A stretch of 23,923 nt of DNA from Heteroruminococcus sp964369885 (GCA_964369885.1 CAYJGQ010000023.1:1-23923), one strand, 5' to 3'. Shown: positions 7,856 through 16,264, numbered from the stretch's first letter. Notes: generated from the sequence alone by a model not told the origin. Numbers and translations: made by a program.

Positions 7856-8389
7856 TTGGCCCAAAGGATGAAAAAGAACAATCTCCCAACCTTTGTATGC
7901 ATAGGTGTTATGCTACTAATAGGTATTGTGGGTATGATAATTGGTTTTACAAAACCTGATGTGGAGGCCATGGCCTTTGCGCCGAGCAAAGACTACACAG
8001 CCCCCAACCACCCCACAGCCCAAAATGAGAGTTTGCCGGTGCAGGCCAAGCGCAGTGATCAGCACCCCTCAAGCGAGTTTCACTATATGCTAAACGGCTC
8101 GCCGGTGTTTGAGGTGGGTGGCAAAAACGGAAATATATATCTTGAGAACCCACAAAGCAATGAGTACTACCTATTGGCCGAATATCGCCTACAGGTCGAA
8201 AACGAGCTTATTTACCGCTCGGCCATGTTACCACCCGGCTGGAGCATAACCACCGATGATCTGTTATCAGAGGTGCAGGCAGGGCAGTACGGGGTGGATG
8301 TAGATATATTTGTCTACCAAGAGGCCGACAGTGAGAATTACATAGCCTGCTTTGAGCAGAGCATAAATATAACGGTTTTAGAGGGCTAA
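7856..8389 (+). CDS. Membrane-anchored protein of unknown function
   Basis: A 177-residue protein I do not recognise by name. It has a short basic N-terminus (MAQRMKKN), one hydrophobic segment at about residues 11-31, then a low-complexity linker to about 75 and a compact domain to the end. The domain carries GGKNGNIYLENPQSNEYYLL, then LPPGWSITTDDLLSEVQAGQYGVDV; this pattern (a beta-rich ENP...YRSAMLPPG...AGQY module) recurs in small surface proteins of Bacillota as I remember them, without known function. The start is TTG at 7856, with GAGAGG about ten bases upstream; ATG at 7868 is too far from it. The gene lies 27 bases before nicotinate phosphoribosyltransferase, so they are co-transcribed. 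Likely outside the membrane. Confidence 0.75.
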   Translation: MAQRMKKNNLPTFVCIGVMLLIGIVGMIIGFTKPDVEAMAFAPSKDYTAPNHPTAQNESLPVQAKRSDQHPSSEFHYMLNGSPVFEVGGKNGNIYLENPQSNEYYLLAEYRLQVENELIYRSAMLPPGWSITTDDLLSEVQAGQYGVDVDIFVYQEADSENYIACFEQSINITVLEG

Positions 8390-8416
8390 ACTTTAACACT
8401 TAGGGAGAATTATAAT

Positions 8417-9874
8417 ATGTTATCAGATATAAGGCGCAACCTTACAATGCTCACCGATTTTTACGAGCTGACCATGGGCAACGGCTATCATTGCCACAAC
8501 ATGCAGTCACGCAATGCGGTGTTTGATATGTTTTTTCGAAATGTGCCTGACGGTGGCGGATTTGCCATTGTGGCAGGGCTTGAGCAGCTTATACAATATC
8601 TGAGCAATATTAAATTCACCCCAGAGGATATAGATTACCTGCGCTCTAAGGGCCAGTTTTCCGAGGACTTTTTGGCCTACCTTGAAAATTTTGAGTTTTG
8701 CTGTGATGTATGGGCAATTAAAGAGGGTACCCCGGTGTTTCCCTACGAGCCAATAGTCACCGTGAGGGGGCCGCTTATTCAGGCACAGTTTGTAGAGACC
8801 ATGGTACTACTTACAATAAACCATCAATCCCTTATAGCCACCAAGGCCAACCGCATTGTACGGGCGGCACAGGGCAGGGGAGTGTTTGAGTTTGGCTCGC
8901 GCCGTGCCCAAAGTTACGACGGCGCTGTGCTGGGTGCAAGAGCGGCCTATATTGGCGGATGCCACGGCACCTCCTGCGCCATAACCGACCGCCTTTACAG
9001 CATTCCGGCCGTTGGCACCATGGCCCACAGCTGGGTGCAGGCCTTTGACGATGAATACGAGGCGTTTTGCAACTACGCCAAGATATATCCCGATAGATGT
9101 ACACTGCTTGTAGACACATATAACACCATAAAATCCGGCATTCCAAATGCAATACGAACCTTTAATGATGTGGTGCTGCCGGCAGGGCATCGGCCAAAGG
9201 CGGTGCGTATAGATAGCGGTGACATAGCATATCTGTCCAAAAAAGCCCGCACAATGCTTGATAATGCAGGTTTTTCGGATGTGCAAATTATGGCCTCCAA
9301 CTCGCTGGATGAGCATATTATCAGGGATTTAATTTTGCAGGGGGCAAAAATTGACAGCTTTGGTGTTGGCGAGAGCCTTATCACCAGTAAGTCCTCCCCT
9401 GTGTTTGGTGGTGTGTACAAAATGGTGGCCATCGAGGACTCAAATGGAGTCATGATGCCCCGTATTAAAATAAGCGAGAGCATAGAGAAAATTACAACCC
9501 CTGCCCAGAAAAACCTATACCGAGTGGTTAGCAGGGACACGGGCAAGGCCTTGGCCGACTACGTGACCGAATACGGCGAGGAGATAGATACCACAAAGCC
9601 CCTTGAAATATTCGATCCAATATCTACATGGAAGAAACAGCGTATAGAGAACTTTGAGCTGGTGCCACTGCTCACCCCGATTTTTGAAGGGGGTAAGCTT
9701 GTCTACAACACCCCCGAAATATCTCATATCAGGAACTACTGCACAGAGCAAATTGACCTACTTTGGGAAGAGGTCAATCGATTTGAAAATCCGCATAAAT
9801 ATTATGTGGATCTTTCAAAGAAACTGTGGGACACACGCCGCAACCTGCTTGAGAAAAACAGTGTGGAACTTTAA
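8417..9874 (+). CDS. pncB: Nicotinate phosphoribosyltransferase
   Basis: This enzyme joins nicotinate to PRPP, using ATP, to make nicotinate mononucleotide in the NAD salvage pathway. The 485-residue length fits. Diagnostic segments are the N-terminal LTDFYELTMGNGY, FEFGSRRAQ, the phospho-histidine loop GTMAHSW (His204), the aspartate strand CTLLVDTYNT, and VRIDSGDIAYLSKKAR, then FGVGESLITS in the phosphoribosyl-binding end. An AGGGAG site lies about ten bases upstream of the ATG. Its neighbours are an unknown membrane protein before and a YmdB-type phosphodiesterase 35 bases after; no nicotinate transporter or nadD is seen nearby. NAD supply would support the E3 reaction, but the link is only physical proximity. 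Confidence 0.95.
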   Translation: MLSDIRRNLTMLTDFYELTMGNGYHCHNMQSRNAVFDMFFRNVPDGGGFAIVAGLEQLIQYLSNIKFTPEDIDYLRSKGQFSEDFLAYLENFEFCCDVWAIKEGTPVFPYEPIVTVRGPLIQAQFVETMVLLTINHQSLIATKANRIVRAAQGRGVFEFGSRRAQSYDGAVLGARAAYIGGCHGTSCAITDRLYSIPAVGTMAHSWVQAFDDEYEAFCNYAKIYPDRCTLLVDTYNTIKSGIPNAIRTFNDVVLPAGHRPKAVRIDSGDIAYLSKKARTMLDNAGFSDVQIMASNSLDEHIIRDLILQGAKIDSFGVGESLITSKSSPVFGGVYKMVAIEDSNGVMMPRIKISESIEKITTPAQKNLYRVVSRDTGKALADYVTEYGEEIDTTKPLEIFDPISTWKKQRIENFELVPLLTPIFEGGKLVYNTPEISHIRNYCTEQIDLLWEEVNRFENPHKYYVDLSKKLWDTRRNLLEKNSVEL

Positions 9875-9909
9875 TGTGTTAGATTATATGACTTTGTAAG
9901 GAGATTTTG

Positions 9910-10677
9910 ATGCGACTTTTAATTATAGGTGATGTGGTGGGACGCAGGGGATGCGAGCATGTAGCTAAGGTGCTACCGGGACTGCGTAGGCAGTACAGCC
10001 CCGATGTTATTATAGCCAATGGTGAGAATGCCTCCGAAGGCAACGGACTTTTGCCCTCCTCAGCCCAACAACTGTGGGACAGCGGGGTTGATATAATCAC
10101 GGGTGGAAACCACACACTGCGCCGCCAGGAGATATACATTTTTCTGGATGAAAACGATAATATTATACGTCCTGCCAATATGCACCAAAGCGCACCCGGC
10201 AGAGGTGTTACGGTGTATGAGGGGATGCATTTTAAGCTGGCAGTAATAAACCTTTTGGGGGTAGCCTATATGGAGCCGCTTGAAAATCCCTTTGAATGTG
10301 TAGAAAAACTGCTAAAGGATATAGACTGCAAGCATATACTGCTGGATTTTCATGCCGAAGCCACGGCCGAAAAGCTTTGTATGGGCTTTTTTCTGGATGG
10401 CAGGGTGTCGCTTGTGGTGGGCACCCATACCCACATACAAACAGCTGATGAACGCATACTGCCGGGCGGCACAGGCTACATCACCGATATAGGAATGTGT
10501 GGCAGTTTTAATTCGGTGCTTGGTGTGCGCCCCGAGGCCGCCATACGCAGAATGCGCACCCACCTGCCCACAAGGTTTGACAACGATGGCGGTGAACACT
10601 GCCTGTCGGGCATTGTGGCCGATTTGGATGATGATAGCGGTAAAACGCTAAAAATAGAGCGCATAAATGTGATGTAA
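9910..10677 (+). CDS. ymdB: YmdB-family metallophosphoesterase
   Basis: Members of this calcineurin-like family (TIGR00282) hydrolyse cyclic nucleotides such as 2',3'-cAMP; in Bacillus subtilis YmdB affects biofilm and motility decisions. The 255 residues contain the expected dinuclear metal ligands: Asp8 in GDVVGRRG, Glu39 and Asn40 in NGENA, Asn67 and His68 in GGNH, His148 in DFHAEAT, and His173 with His175 in GTHTHIQT. ATG at 9910 is preferred over the adjacent TTG at 9907; AAGGAG is six bases upstream. In Bacillus the gene lies near rny and spoVS; here it lies between pncB and a solute-binding lipoprotein, all on one strand with small gaps. Confidence 0.93.
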   Translation: MRLLIIGDVVGRRGCEHVAKVLPGLRRQYSPDVIIANGENASEGNGLLPSSAQQLWDSGVDIITGGNHTLRRQEIYIFLDENDNIIRPANMHQSAPGRGVTVYEGMHFKLAVINLLGVAYMEPLENPFECVEKLLKDIDCKHILLDFHAEATAEKLCMGFFLDGRVSLVVGTHTHIQTADERILPGGTGYITDIGMCGSFNSVLGVRPEAAIRRMRTHLPTRFDNDGGEHCLSGIVADLDDDSGKTLKIERINVM

Positions 10678-10715
10678 GCCACTATTACCACATATTCCAC
10701 GAAAGGAACAGCCCC

Positions 10716-12341
10716 ATGAAGATTAAGACAATACGCTATATCTGCGCTATATTGGCCATGCTTTTGATACTGGTTGGCTGTACCTCGACACAGCCGGTAC
10801 CCGAGCAGTCCCAAACACAACAGGGGGAGCCCCTGCCCGAGCAGCCCATAGACCAAGAGGAGGGTTATACGAATATAAACCTTAGGGTGGCCTACGATGA
10901 TGATTCCACCCTTAACCCATATACCACCCTATCCACCCAGAACTACTATGTTGCACGCCTGATGTATGACAGCTTGATGGTGGTTGATGAAAATTACACC
11001 ACCCACGCAAACCTTGCAAGTTCGGTTGCAATGTCGGTGGGTCAGGCGGTGGTGGAGCAGGTGGATACCGCAGATGACACGCAGGGGGAAGAGGTGGAGT
11101 ATATTTCCTACACCCAAACCCTCTGCACCATAGAGCTACGCAGTGATGCTTACTTTTGGAATGGAGACCCCCTCACGGCCGACGATGTGATATACTCACT
11201 CTACCAGGCCATGGCCTCACCTTACTACGCCGCAGGCCTTACCCACATAATGAGGGCTACGGCCGATCCCGAAAACTCACAGCAACTCAGCATAGTGCTC
11301 AGTCGGCCCGATGCTTTTTTTGAGCACAGCCTAACCTTCCCAATAGTGCAGGAGGGCACAGGTGCTCAGGCAACACCTATGGGCAGTGGCCGTTTTCAGC
11401 CAAGCGGAGAAACCACATTGGTGGCCAACAGCGCCCATTTTGAGCCTGCAAATAATTTTGAGCGTATAGAACTGATGGAAATTGTAGATATCGACTCGGC
11501 GGCCTACAGTGTAAAAACAGGGCTTATAGATATCGCCTTCTCGGATTTACGATCCACCTGGAATAAGTCACTTGGCAATGGATTTACCTCGGTACAGCTT
11601 AGCAACATGGTATACCTTGGGGTAAATAAATCAAGTGGGCTCATGGCAAATGCCGAGCTTCGCAGCGTGTTATCAAGGTATTTGAACAGAAGTGAGCTGT
11701 CGGGCAGTGCATACTCGGGACAGGATTCCCCTGTACTGTTGCCTTTTCACCCACAGCTTCCCACAAATCAGCAGGTGGTACAACTCGACGACAGCCTAAC
11801 CCAGGTGCAGGCCGGAATTTTGCTGGACGACATGGGATACGACACCCGTGATGAGCAGGGATACCGCATGTCGGGCGGTGGGCGCATGAGACTTGATATA
11901 CTTGTAAACAGTGAGAACACAAGTAGGGTCAACATGGCCCAGATGATAGCCATGTCCTGCGATGAACTTGGCATTGATGCCACCGTAACGGCTGTGTCGT
12001 TTGAGGATTATGAGTACCTGCTAAGCGAGGGTGAGTACGATGTATTTATTGCCGAGGTGAAATTGCCCCCAAACATGAACATTCTACCTATGTTATCAGG
12101 GGTGGGCGAAACCTCTATTGGGGCGTGGGGAAGTGCCGAACTTCAAAGTGCCACCCAAAACTTTTTAGAGACAGGGGAGGGCTTTACCGAGGTGTCGGAG
12201 CTGTTTTCGGAGCAAATGCCATTTATTCCACTGCTGTACAGAAGCGGAATTGTAATGTATCCGTTAAATTTCTCTTCAAATATTCTTGCAACTGAGCAGG
12301 ATATATTCTATAATATTCAGGAGTGGGTTGTAGTAGGTTAA
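10716..12341 (+). CDS. Family 5 extracellular solute-binding lipoprotein (peptide/nickel type), orphan
   Basis: A 541-residue exported protein with a lipoprotein signal: basic start MKIKTIR, hydrophobic stretch, and lipobox LVGC with Cys22, followed by a Gln/Pro/Glu-rich linker. The mature part has family 5 landmarks: LNPYTTLST, ARLMYDSLM, LRSDAYFWNGDPLTADDV, PMGSGRF, YLGVNKS, LRSVLSRYLNR. Such proteins capture oligopeptides, nickel or similar ligands for ABC importers. No permease or ATPase gene lies next to it, so it must work with components encoded elsewhere or act as a sensor. AAAGGA is nine bases before the ATG. It follows the YmdB-type gene by 38 bases. Ligand unknown. Confidence 0.88.
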   Translation: MKIKTIRYICAILAMLLILVGCTSTQPVPEQSQTQQGEPLPEQPIDQEEGYTNINLRVAYDDDSTLNPYTTLSTQNYYVARLMYDSLMVVDENYTTHANLASSVAMSVGQAVVEQVDTADDTQGEEVEYISYTQTLCTIELRSDAYFWNGDPLTADDVIYSLYQAMASPYYAAGLTHIMRATADPENSQQLSIVLSRPDAFFEHSLTFPIVQEGTGAQATPMGSGRFQPSGETTLVANSAHFEPANNFERIELMEIVDIDSAAYSVKTGLIDIAFSDLRSTWNKSLGNGFTSVQLSNMVYLGVNKSSGLMANAELRSVLSRYLNRSELSGSAYSGQDSPVLLPFHPQLPTNQQVVQLDDSLTQVQAGILLDDMGYDTRDEQGYRMSGGGRMRLDILVNSENTSRVNMAQMIAMSCDELGIDATVTAVSFEDYEYLLSEGEYDVFIAEVKLPPNMNILPMLSGVGETSIGAWGSAELQSATQNFLETGEGFTEVSELFSEQMPFIPLLYRSGIVMYPLNFSSNILATEQDIFYNIQEWVVVG

Positions 12342-12529
12342 CGGCGATACCCATTTGGTTGGGAGCTCAGGGCGATTCTCACCGGTGTGGTGGGCCGTGA
12401 GCCAATAAAGATAATGTTTTATATTGCACATATGCAGTAGCAGGTGCATCTAAATAGCAAGAGCTGTAGGCAACAAAAGGGCGGATAAACATTTGCACGG
12501 TTGCCATAAATTGGCAGGGAGGTTTTAGT
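12342..12529 (+). other. 188-base gap with weak possible structure
   Basis: No terminator with T tract follows the solute-binding protein gene. Around 12374-12403 CTCAC can pair with GTGAG through a G/C-rich interior, and TGCCA/TGGCA (12502-12516) forms a small hairpin directly in front of the GGGAGG site of the next gene. I do not recognise a known riboswitch or a convincing promoter here. Confidence 0.3.
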
Positions 12530-12883
12530 ATGATTAAAATCGAGAATACAATGGGAACCACAGAAATTTCCCAGGAATACTTTTCAAAGCTTGTAGGGCA
12601 TGTGGCTTCCGAGTGCTTTGGTGTGGCCGGAATGGTGGCCACCGATGCAACACAGGGTGTGCGCCAACTCTTTACAGGCAAGGATGCAGTTGACAAGGGC
12701 GTGCGTGTGCGTGCAATAGGGCGCCGCCTTGTAATAGATCTTCACATCATTGTGGCTTATGGTGTGAATATATCGGCCATAACCCAAAGTATTATTCATA
12801 AGGTGGGTTATACCGTTGAGGAGGCCACAGGCTTTGAGGTGGCACAGGTCAATGTGTATGTAGACGGTGTCCAAAAACAATAA
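12530..12883 (+). CDS. Asp23/Gls24 (YloU) family envelope stress protein
   Basis: A 117-residue cytoplasmic protein of the Asp23/Gls24/YloU family. Typical features are TEISQEYFSKLVGHVASECFGVAGM at the start, a central alkaline-shock-type strand GVRVRAIGRRLVIDLHIIVAYG, and the closing helix-strand VNISAITQSIIHKV then EVAQVNVYVDGV. In Staphylococcus Asp23 is held at the membrane and linked to cell-envelope stress; the YloU branch has no defined reaction. GGGAGG lies eight bases before the ATG. It precedes the DAK2-domain gene, the conserved yloU-yloV arrangement of Bacillota, which makes both assignments firmer. Confidence 0.92.
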   Translation: MIKIENTMGTTEISQEYFSKLVGHVASECFGVAGMVATDATQGVRQLFTGKDAVDKGVRVRAIGRRLVIDLHIIVAYGVNISAITQSIIHKVGYTVEEATGFEVAQVNVYVDGVQKQ

Positions 12884-12976
12884 ATCTCCCTAATTTGTCA
12901 CTGTGGGTAAAATTATGACGCAAAGTGATATGAGACAGGGTAATCTGTGCTGTTTTTCAGCCATTTGGAGGTAGTA

Positions 12977-14629
12977 ATGCTGACAGGAAATGTACTTCGT
13001 GACGCTTTTATTTCGGGCGCCAACACTATTGTAAACCATAAAAAAGAGGTAGATGCGCTAAATGTATTCCCGGTGCCCGATGGAGATACCGGTACAAATA
13101 TGGGCATGACCATTGCCGCTGCAAAGGCGGAGCTTGTAGACCTTGAGGATGATGTAAGTGTAGCGCAGGTGGCAAAACTCACCGCTTCGGCGCTGCTTCG
13201 TGGTGCAAGGGGTAACTCGGGGGTAATACTCTCGCTACTATTTCGTGGGTTTGCAAAGGGTCTTACCGGCACCACCGCCACCGCAGCAAATCTTGCAACT
13301 GCGCTGGATCTTGGTGTGGCCTCGGCCTATAAGGCTGTTATGAAGCCCACCGAGGGCACAATACTTACCGTAGCACGCGTTGCGGCCGAGAAGGTGCGGG
13401 ACTACGATGGCGATGCACAGGACATTGCCTCCATGTGGGATATAGTTCTAAAGGCAGCAAAAGAGGCGCTGGACACAACACCCGAACTTTTACCGGTGCT
13501 AAAAAAAGCCGGCGTTGTGGATGCCGGTGGCCAGGGATTACTATATATTTTTGAGGGGATGGGACAGGTGTTTAATGGCAATGGAGTAGTGCCATCAAAC
13601 GAGCAGGCAACCACCACCGAGGATGAATTTGATGTGGCTCATGACGCTGCAGGGGAGTTTGAGGGTGAAATCACCTTTGGCTACTGCACCGAGTTTATAG
13701 TTATAAAGGAAGAGGCCGAAAAGGATATAAACCAGCTAAGAGCCTACCTTGAGTCTATTGGGGACAGTGTTGTTGTGGTGGACGATGAGGAAATTATTAA
13801 GTGCCATGTCCATACCGACAACCCGGGTGATGCGCTGCAAAAGGCTTTGAGCCTTGGTGGCCTTACAAAGATTAAGATTGATAATATGCGCGAGCAACAT
13901 GCCGCAAAGCAAAAGGCTGTAAAAAAGAAAAAGAAGCAGGAGTTTGGTTACCAGCCTGTGGATGAGGATGTACCCTATGGATTTGTTGCGGTGGCGGCCG
14001 GCGATGGCGTGGCACAGCTTTTCCGTGACCTTGGGGTTAATAACGTGGTGTCGGGTGGCCAGACCATGAACCCTTCGACCGATGATATATTAAAGGCAAT
14101 ACACGCCACCCCTGCAAAGACGGTGTTTGTACTGCCCAACAATAAAAACATAATTATGGCGGCCGAGCAAACAATAAAGCTTGCCGACCGCAAGGTGTGG
14201 GTGCTTCCCACCAGAACCATCCCACAGGGCCTTACCGCCATGCTCAGCTTTGACCCCGATGCCGAGGCCGAGCCCAATGTAATGACCATGTCCAAGGCTG
14301 TGGAGCAGGTGGGCACAGGCCAGATAACCTTTGCCGCCCGCGACAGCGACTTTGACGGACACCTGATAAAGGAGGGCGAGCTTTTGGCCCTTGAAAACGG
14401 CAAGCTGGCCTTTACAGATAAGGACCTTACGCAGGCCGCTGTAAAGCTTACCAAGAACCTGCTAAAACGTGACTCGTCCTTTGTAACCCTGATTTACGGC
14501 GAGGATGTAAGCGAGGAGCAGGCAGCTTTAATAGAGCAGGCCGTGTCGGCTAAGCTATCGGATAGTGTTGAGCTGTCGGTGGTAAACGGAGGACAGCCGG
14601 TGTACTATCTTACCATATCGGTTGAGTAA
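12977..14629 (+). CDS. fakA: DAK2-domain fatty acid kinase subunit FakA (YloV)
   Basis: FakA phosphorylates fatty acids that are bound to a FakB protein, allowing exogenous fatty acids into phospholipids. The 550 residues show the DAK phosphatase-like (DhaL) ATP-binding domain: NVFPVPDGDTGTNMG (metal-binding Asp35 and Asp37), LRGARGNSGVILS, and AGVVDAGGQGL. A middle domain (EITFGYCTEF to KCHVHTDNPGDAL) and a C-terminal domain (GFVAVAAGDGVAQLF to VNGGQPVYYLTISVE) follow, as in YloV. GTG at 12947 also opens the frame, but GGAGG at 12967-12971 fits ATG 12977. No fakB is seen in the window. Its stop codon abuts, without a single base between, the stop codon of the convergent amidase gene. Confidence 0.93.
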   Translation: MLTGNVLRDAFISGANTIVNHKKEVDALNVFPVPDGDTGTNMGMTIAAAKAELVDLEDDVSVAQVAKLTASALLRGARGNSGVILSLLFRGFAKGLTGTTATAANLATALDLGVASAYKAVMKPTEGTILTVARVAAEKVRDYDGDAQDIASMWDIVLKAAKEALDTTPELLPVLKKAGVVDAGGQGLLYIFEGMGQVFNGNGVVPSNEQATTTEDEFDVAHDAAGEFEGEITFGYCTEFIVIKEEAEKDINQLRAYLESIGDSVVVVDDEEIIKCHVHTDNPGDALQKALSLGGLTKIKIDNMREQHAAKQKAVKKKKKQEFGYQPVDEDVPYGFVAVAAGDGVAQLFRDLGVNNVVSGGQTMNPSTDDILKAIHATPAKTVFVLPNNKNIIMAAEQTIKLADRKVWVLPTRTIPQGLTAMLSFDPDAEAEPNVMTMSKAVEQVGTGQITFAARDSDFDGHLIKEGELLALENGKLAFTDKDLTQAAVKLTKNLLKRDSSFVTLIYGEDVSEEQAALIEQAVSAKLSDSVELSVVNGGQPVYYLTISVE

Positions 14630-15661
14630 TCATATTTCTCCATTGTCTATGGCCTGAAAATACTCTATTATTCCGTCGTAGTAGGCCGTGGCAAGCCGAT
14701 CTAAAAATTCATCGTTCATCAGCAGTGCCCTGTCGGCATCATTTGAATGATAACCGTTTTCGGTAAGCACAATTGGAGCATTTGTTTCCCTCAAGACCAG
14801 AAGATTTTCGGTCTTGAGGGAGTTTTTTTTGAGCCCTGTCAGCGCTATTTCGTCAAGAAGTATATCGCCAAAAGCCATAACATGCCCAATAGAGGTGTAA
14901 TCATTGTAGTACCCAAAATCCCCACCCATATCGTTGTCAATGTAATACACATCGGCGCCATTTATGTCCTTGTAATACTCCTGCTCCATGGCGTTGCTGT
15001 GAAGCGATATGGCCAAAAAACTATCCCGTAGCTCCTCATTGTCCTGAAGACTAAATATTTCCTCCATTTCCTGCGATAATCCGCTTGTATGGGAAAAAGG
15101 GGTGTTAAGATAATGAGATTTGTATTGCTCGGGGGCAATCATAACCGACTGCATGGCATATTTAAGCAAATTTATCCGTTCAAAAACTGGGTCGTCAGGC
15201 TGGATGTCTTCCTCAAGATATATATCCTCAAGCCTATCCAATGACCATATATTTATCTTGGCCGCACGCTGCGAAAGTATTAGATTATCGCCGGTTTCTC
15301 GGGTGAGGTGCACGGTGGCCCCTGCCCTTTGAAGCATAGGTTTGATTTTTTGAGCAAGACTTAACATGGCCACCCCCTCGATGTAGTCCTCGTAGACATT
15401 TGAGTGTTTGTCGTGCCCGGGGTCAAGCACAATTACCTTGCCTGCAAGGGGCAGGGGATGCCCTAAAAGGCCGTCTAAGGCCTGTATGGCATCATCACCC
15501 TGCATTGTGGGTGTTTGAGCGCTAAACAGCACTCCTAAGGTGGCGAGAGCCACCACAGCCGCCCCAAAAATTACAAGAAAAAGACCCACCTTGGGGTTTA
15601 AGCGTGAAAATAAGTATTGGGGTAGTTGTTTTATAACTACTATTAATTTATTTATACTCAA
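14630..15661 (-). CDS. Membrane-anchored N-acetylmuramoyl-L-alanine amidase (Amidase_3-like)
   Basis: This zinc hydrolase family cleaves the bond between muramic acid and the stem peptide of peptidoglycan. The 343-residue protein has a cytoplasmic N-terminus, a membrane segment at about residues 25-46, and an external catalytic domain: VIVLDPGHDKH (zinc His83), YIEGVAMLSLAQKI with a likely ligand Glu95, FLAISLHSNAME with the next His, and VLTENGYHSN with the catalytic Glu. GHDKH replaces the usual GHGG, and the insert of about 80 residues before ISLHSNA is long, so activity deserves care. TTG at 15661 is chosen because AGAGG lies seven bases upstream; the frame continues open to another TTG at 15751, but that would overlap a terminator. 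No cell-wall-binding repeat is present. Possibly spore or division related. Confidence 0.82.
   Translation of the reverse strand: MSINKLIVVIKQLPQYLFSRLNPKVGLFLVIFGAAVVALATLGVLFSAQTPTMQGDDAIQALDGLLGHPLPLAGKVIVLDPGHDKHSNVYEDYIEGVAMLSLAQKIKPMLQRAGATVHLTRETGDNLILSQRAAKINIWSLDRLEDIYLEEDIQPDDPVFERINLLKYAMQSVMIAPEQYKSHYLNTPFSHTSGLSQEMEEIFSLQDNEELRDSFLAISLHSNAMEQEYYKDINGADVYYIDNDMGGDFGYYNDYTSIGHVMAFGDILLDEIALTGLKKNSLKTENLLVLRETNAPIVLTENGYHSNDADRALLMNDEFLDRLATAYYDGIIEYFQAIDNGEI
14787..14830 (+). terminator. Strong + strand terminator embedded in the convergent amidase gene
   Basis: A perfect 12-bp stem (TCCCTCAAGACC, 14787-14798, with GGTCTTGAGGGA, 14810-14821) is followed one base later by eight T (14823-14830). 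It lies 158 bases beyond the fakA stop and antisense to amidase codons for KKNSLKTENLLVLRE. It is the only terminator seen for fakA. Confidence 0.8.
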
Positions 15662-15701
15662 AATATTACCTCTGCTTTGTGTGTTATTATCAAACACAGG
15701 T

Positions 15702-15731
15702 AGTATCTCCAATAAATATAAAAAAAGCCAA
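15702..15731 (-). promoter_or_regulatory. Possible promoter of the amidase gene
   Basis: On the minus strand TTGGCT (15726-15731) and GATACT (15702-15707) are 18 bases apart, 41 bases before the chosen TTG start. The match to the sigma-A consensus is partial, so this is tentative. It lies just after the terminator of the upstream minus-strand pair. Confidence 0.3.
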
Positions 15732-15749
15732 GGTAATATGATTTTGGGC

Positions 15750-15790
15750 AAAACAAAACCCTGAGTTTTTGCACTGCAAAAACTCAGGGT
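15750..15790 (-). terminator. Terminator of the ThrE-like gene pair
   Basis: A perfect 15-bp stem (15758-15772 with 15776-15790, three-base loop) is followed on the minus strand by TTTTGTTTT. It lies ten bases after the end of the gene at 15801 and separates it from the amidase gene downstream. Confidence 0.85.
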
Positions 15791-15800
15791 AGTTTACTAA

Positions 15801-16256
15801 CTATGCGTCGCTTGCAACCGTCCGTGGACAGCGTGCTTTGCGCTTTAGGTATAATTTAAGGTTGCGGCATATTACAATGGCCAAAATGCACCCAAGGCTA
15901 ACCTTTGCTATTACAATGATATTTTGCATTGCGGCGTCAAAATTGCGTAAAAACAGCTGGTAGGCCAGGTCAAAAAGGGCGCCACCCGGTGCAATGCTAA
16001 AACTACTGCTCATGATAAGCTCGTTTTGCCATTTATGGGCAAAGGCAAACATGGCAATTACATTGATTGTGGCTATGCCTAAAAAGGCGCCAACCACCGT
16101 GAGGTCATGAAATATACAAAAATATCCGTTTACCACGGCTCCCGGTAGGGCTACGGCAAAACATCGCCATACCCCAAAAAGTGTGTTGTTTCTCACAGCA
16201 AAAAGCCCCATACAGGCCAGTGCAGAGTAGAGTGAATACAGGATCAGATCGCTCAT
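15801..16256 (-). CDS. Small membrane protein resembling ThrE_2/YjjB half of a threonine/serine exporter
   Basis: A 151-residue integral membrane protein with four to five hydrophobic segments. The pattern resembles the YjjB (ThrE_2) family: an early segment followed by AVRNNTLFGVWRCFAVALPGAVV, where YjjB has FNVP..ALLWA..GA, then a second half with SIAPGGALFDLAYQLFLRNFDAAMQN, matching the LVPG...Y....GDF..A signature, and a final membrane segment. Function would be export of small amino acids together with a YjjP-like partner. The ATG at 16256 has GAGGTG four bases upstream, and the gene begins eight bases after its neighbour ends, so they form one operon ending in a terminator. Similarity was judged by eye; another small permease family is possible. 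Confidence 0.6.
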   Translation of the reverse strand: MSDLILYSLYSALACMGLFAVRNNTLFGVWRCFAVALPGAVVNGYFCIFHDLTVVGAFLGIATINVIAMFAFAHKWQNELIMSSSFSIAPGGALFDLAYQLFLRNFDAAMQNIIVIAKVSLGCILAIVICRNLKLYLKRKARCPRTVASDA

Positions 16257-16264
16257 CAGTCACC

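Noticed and set aside
12342..12529. A riboswitch or small RNA ahead of the Asp23-family gene
   Set aside because: Only weak G/C pairings are visible and no known riboswitch core is recognisable.
14630..15751. Amidase start at TTG 15751
   Set aside because: It would put the first codons against the preceding terminator and lacks a ribosome site; TTG 15661 has AGAGG correctly spaced.
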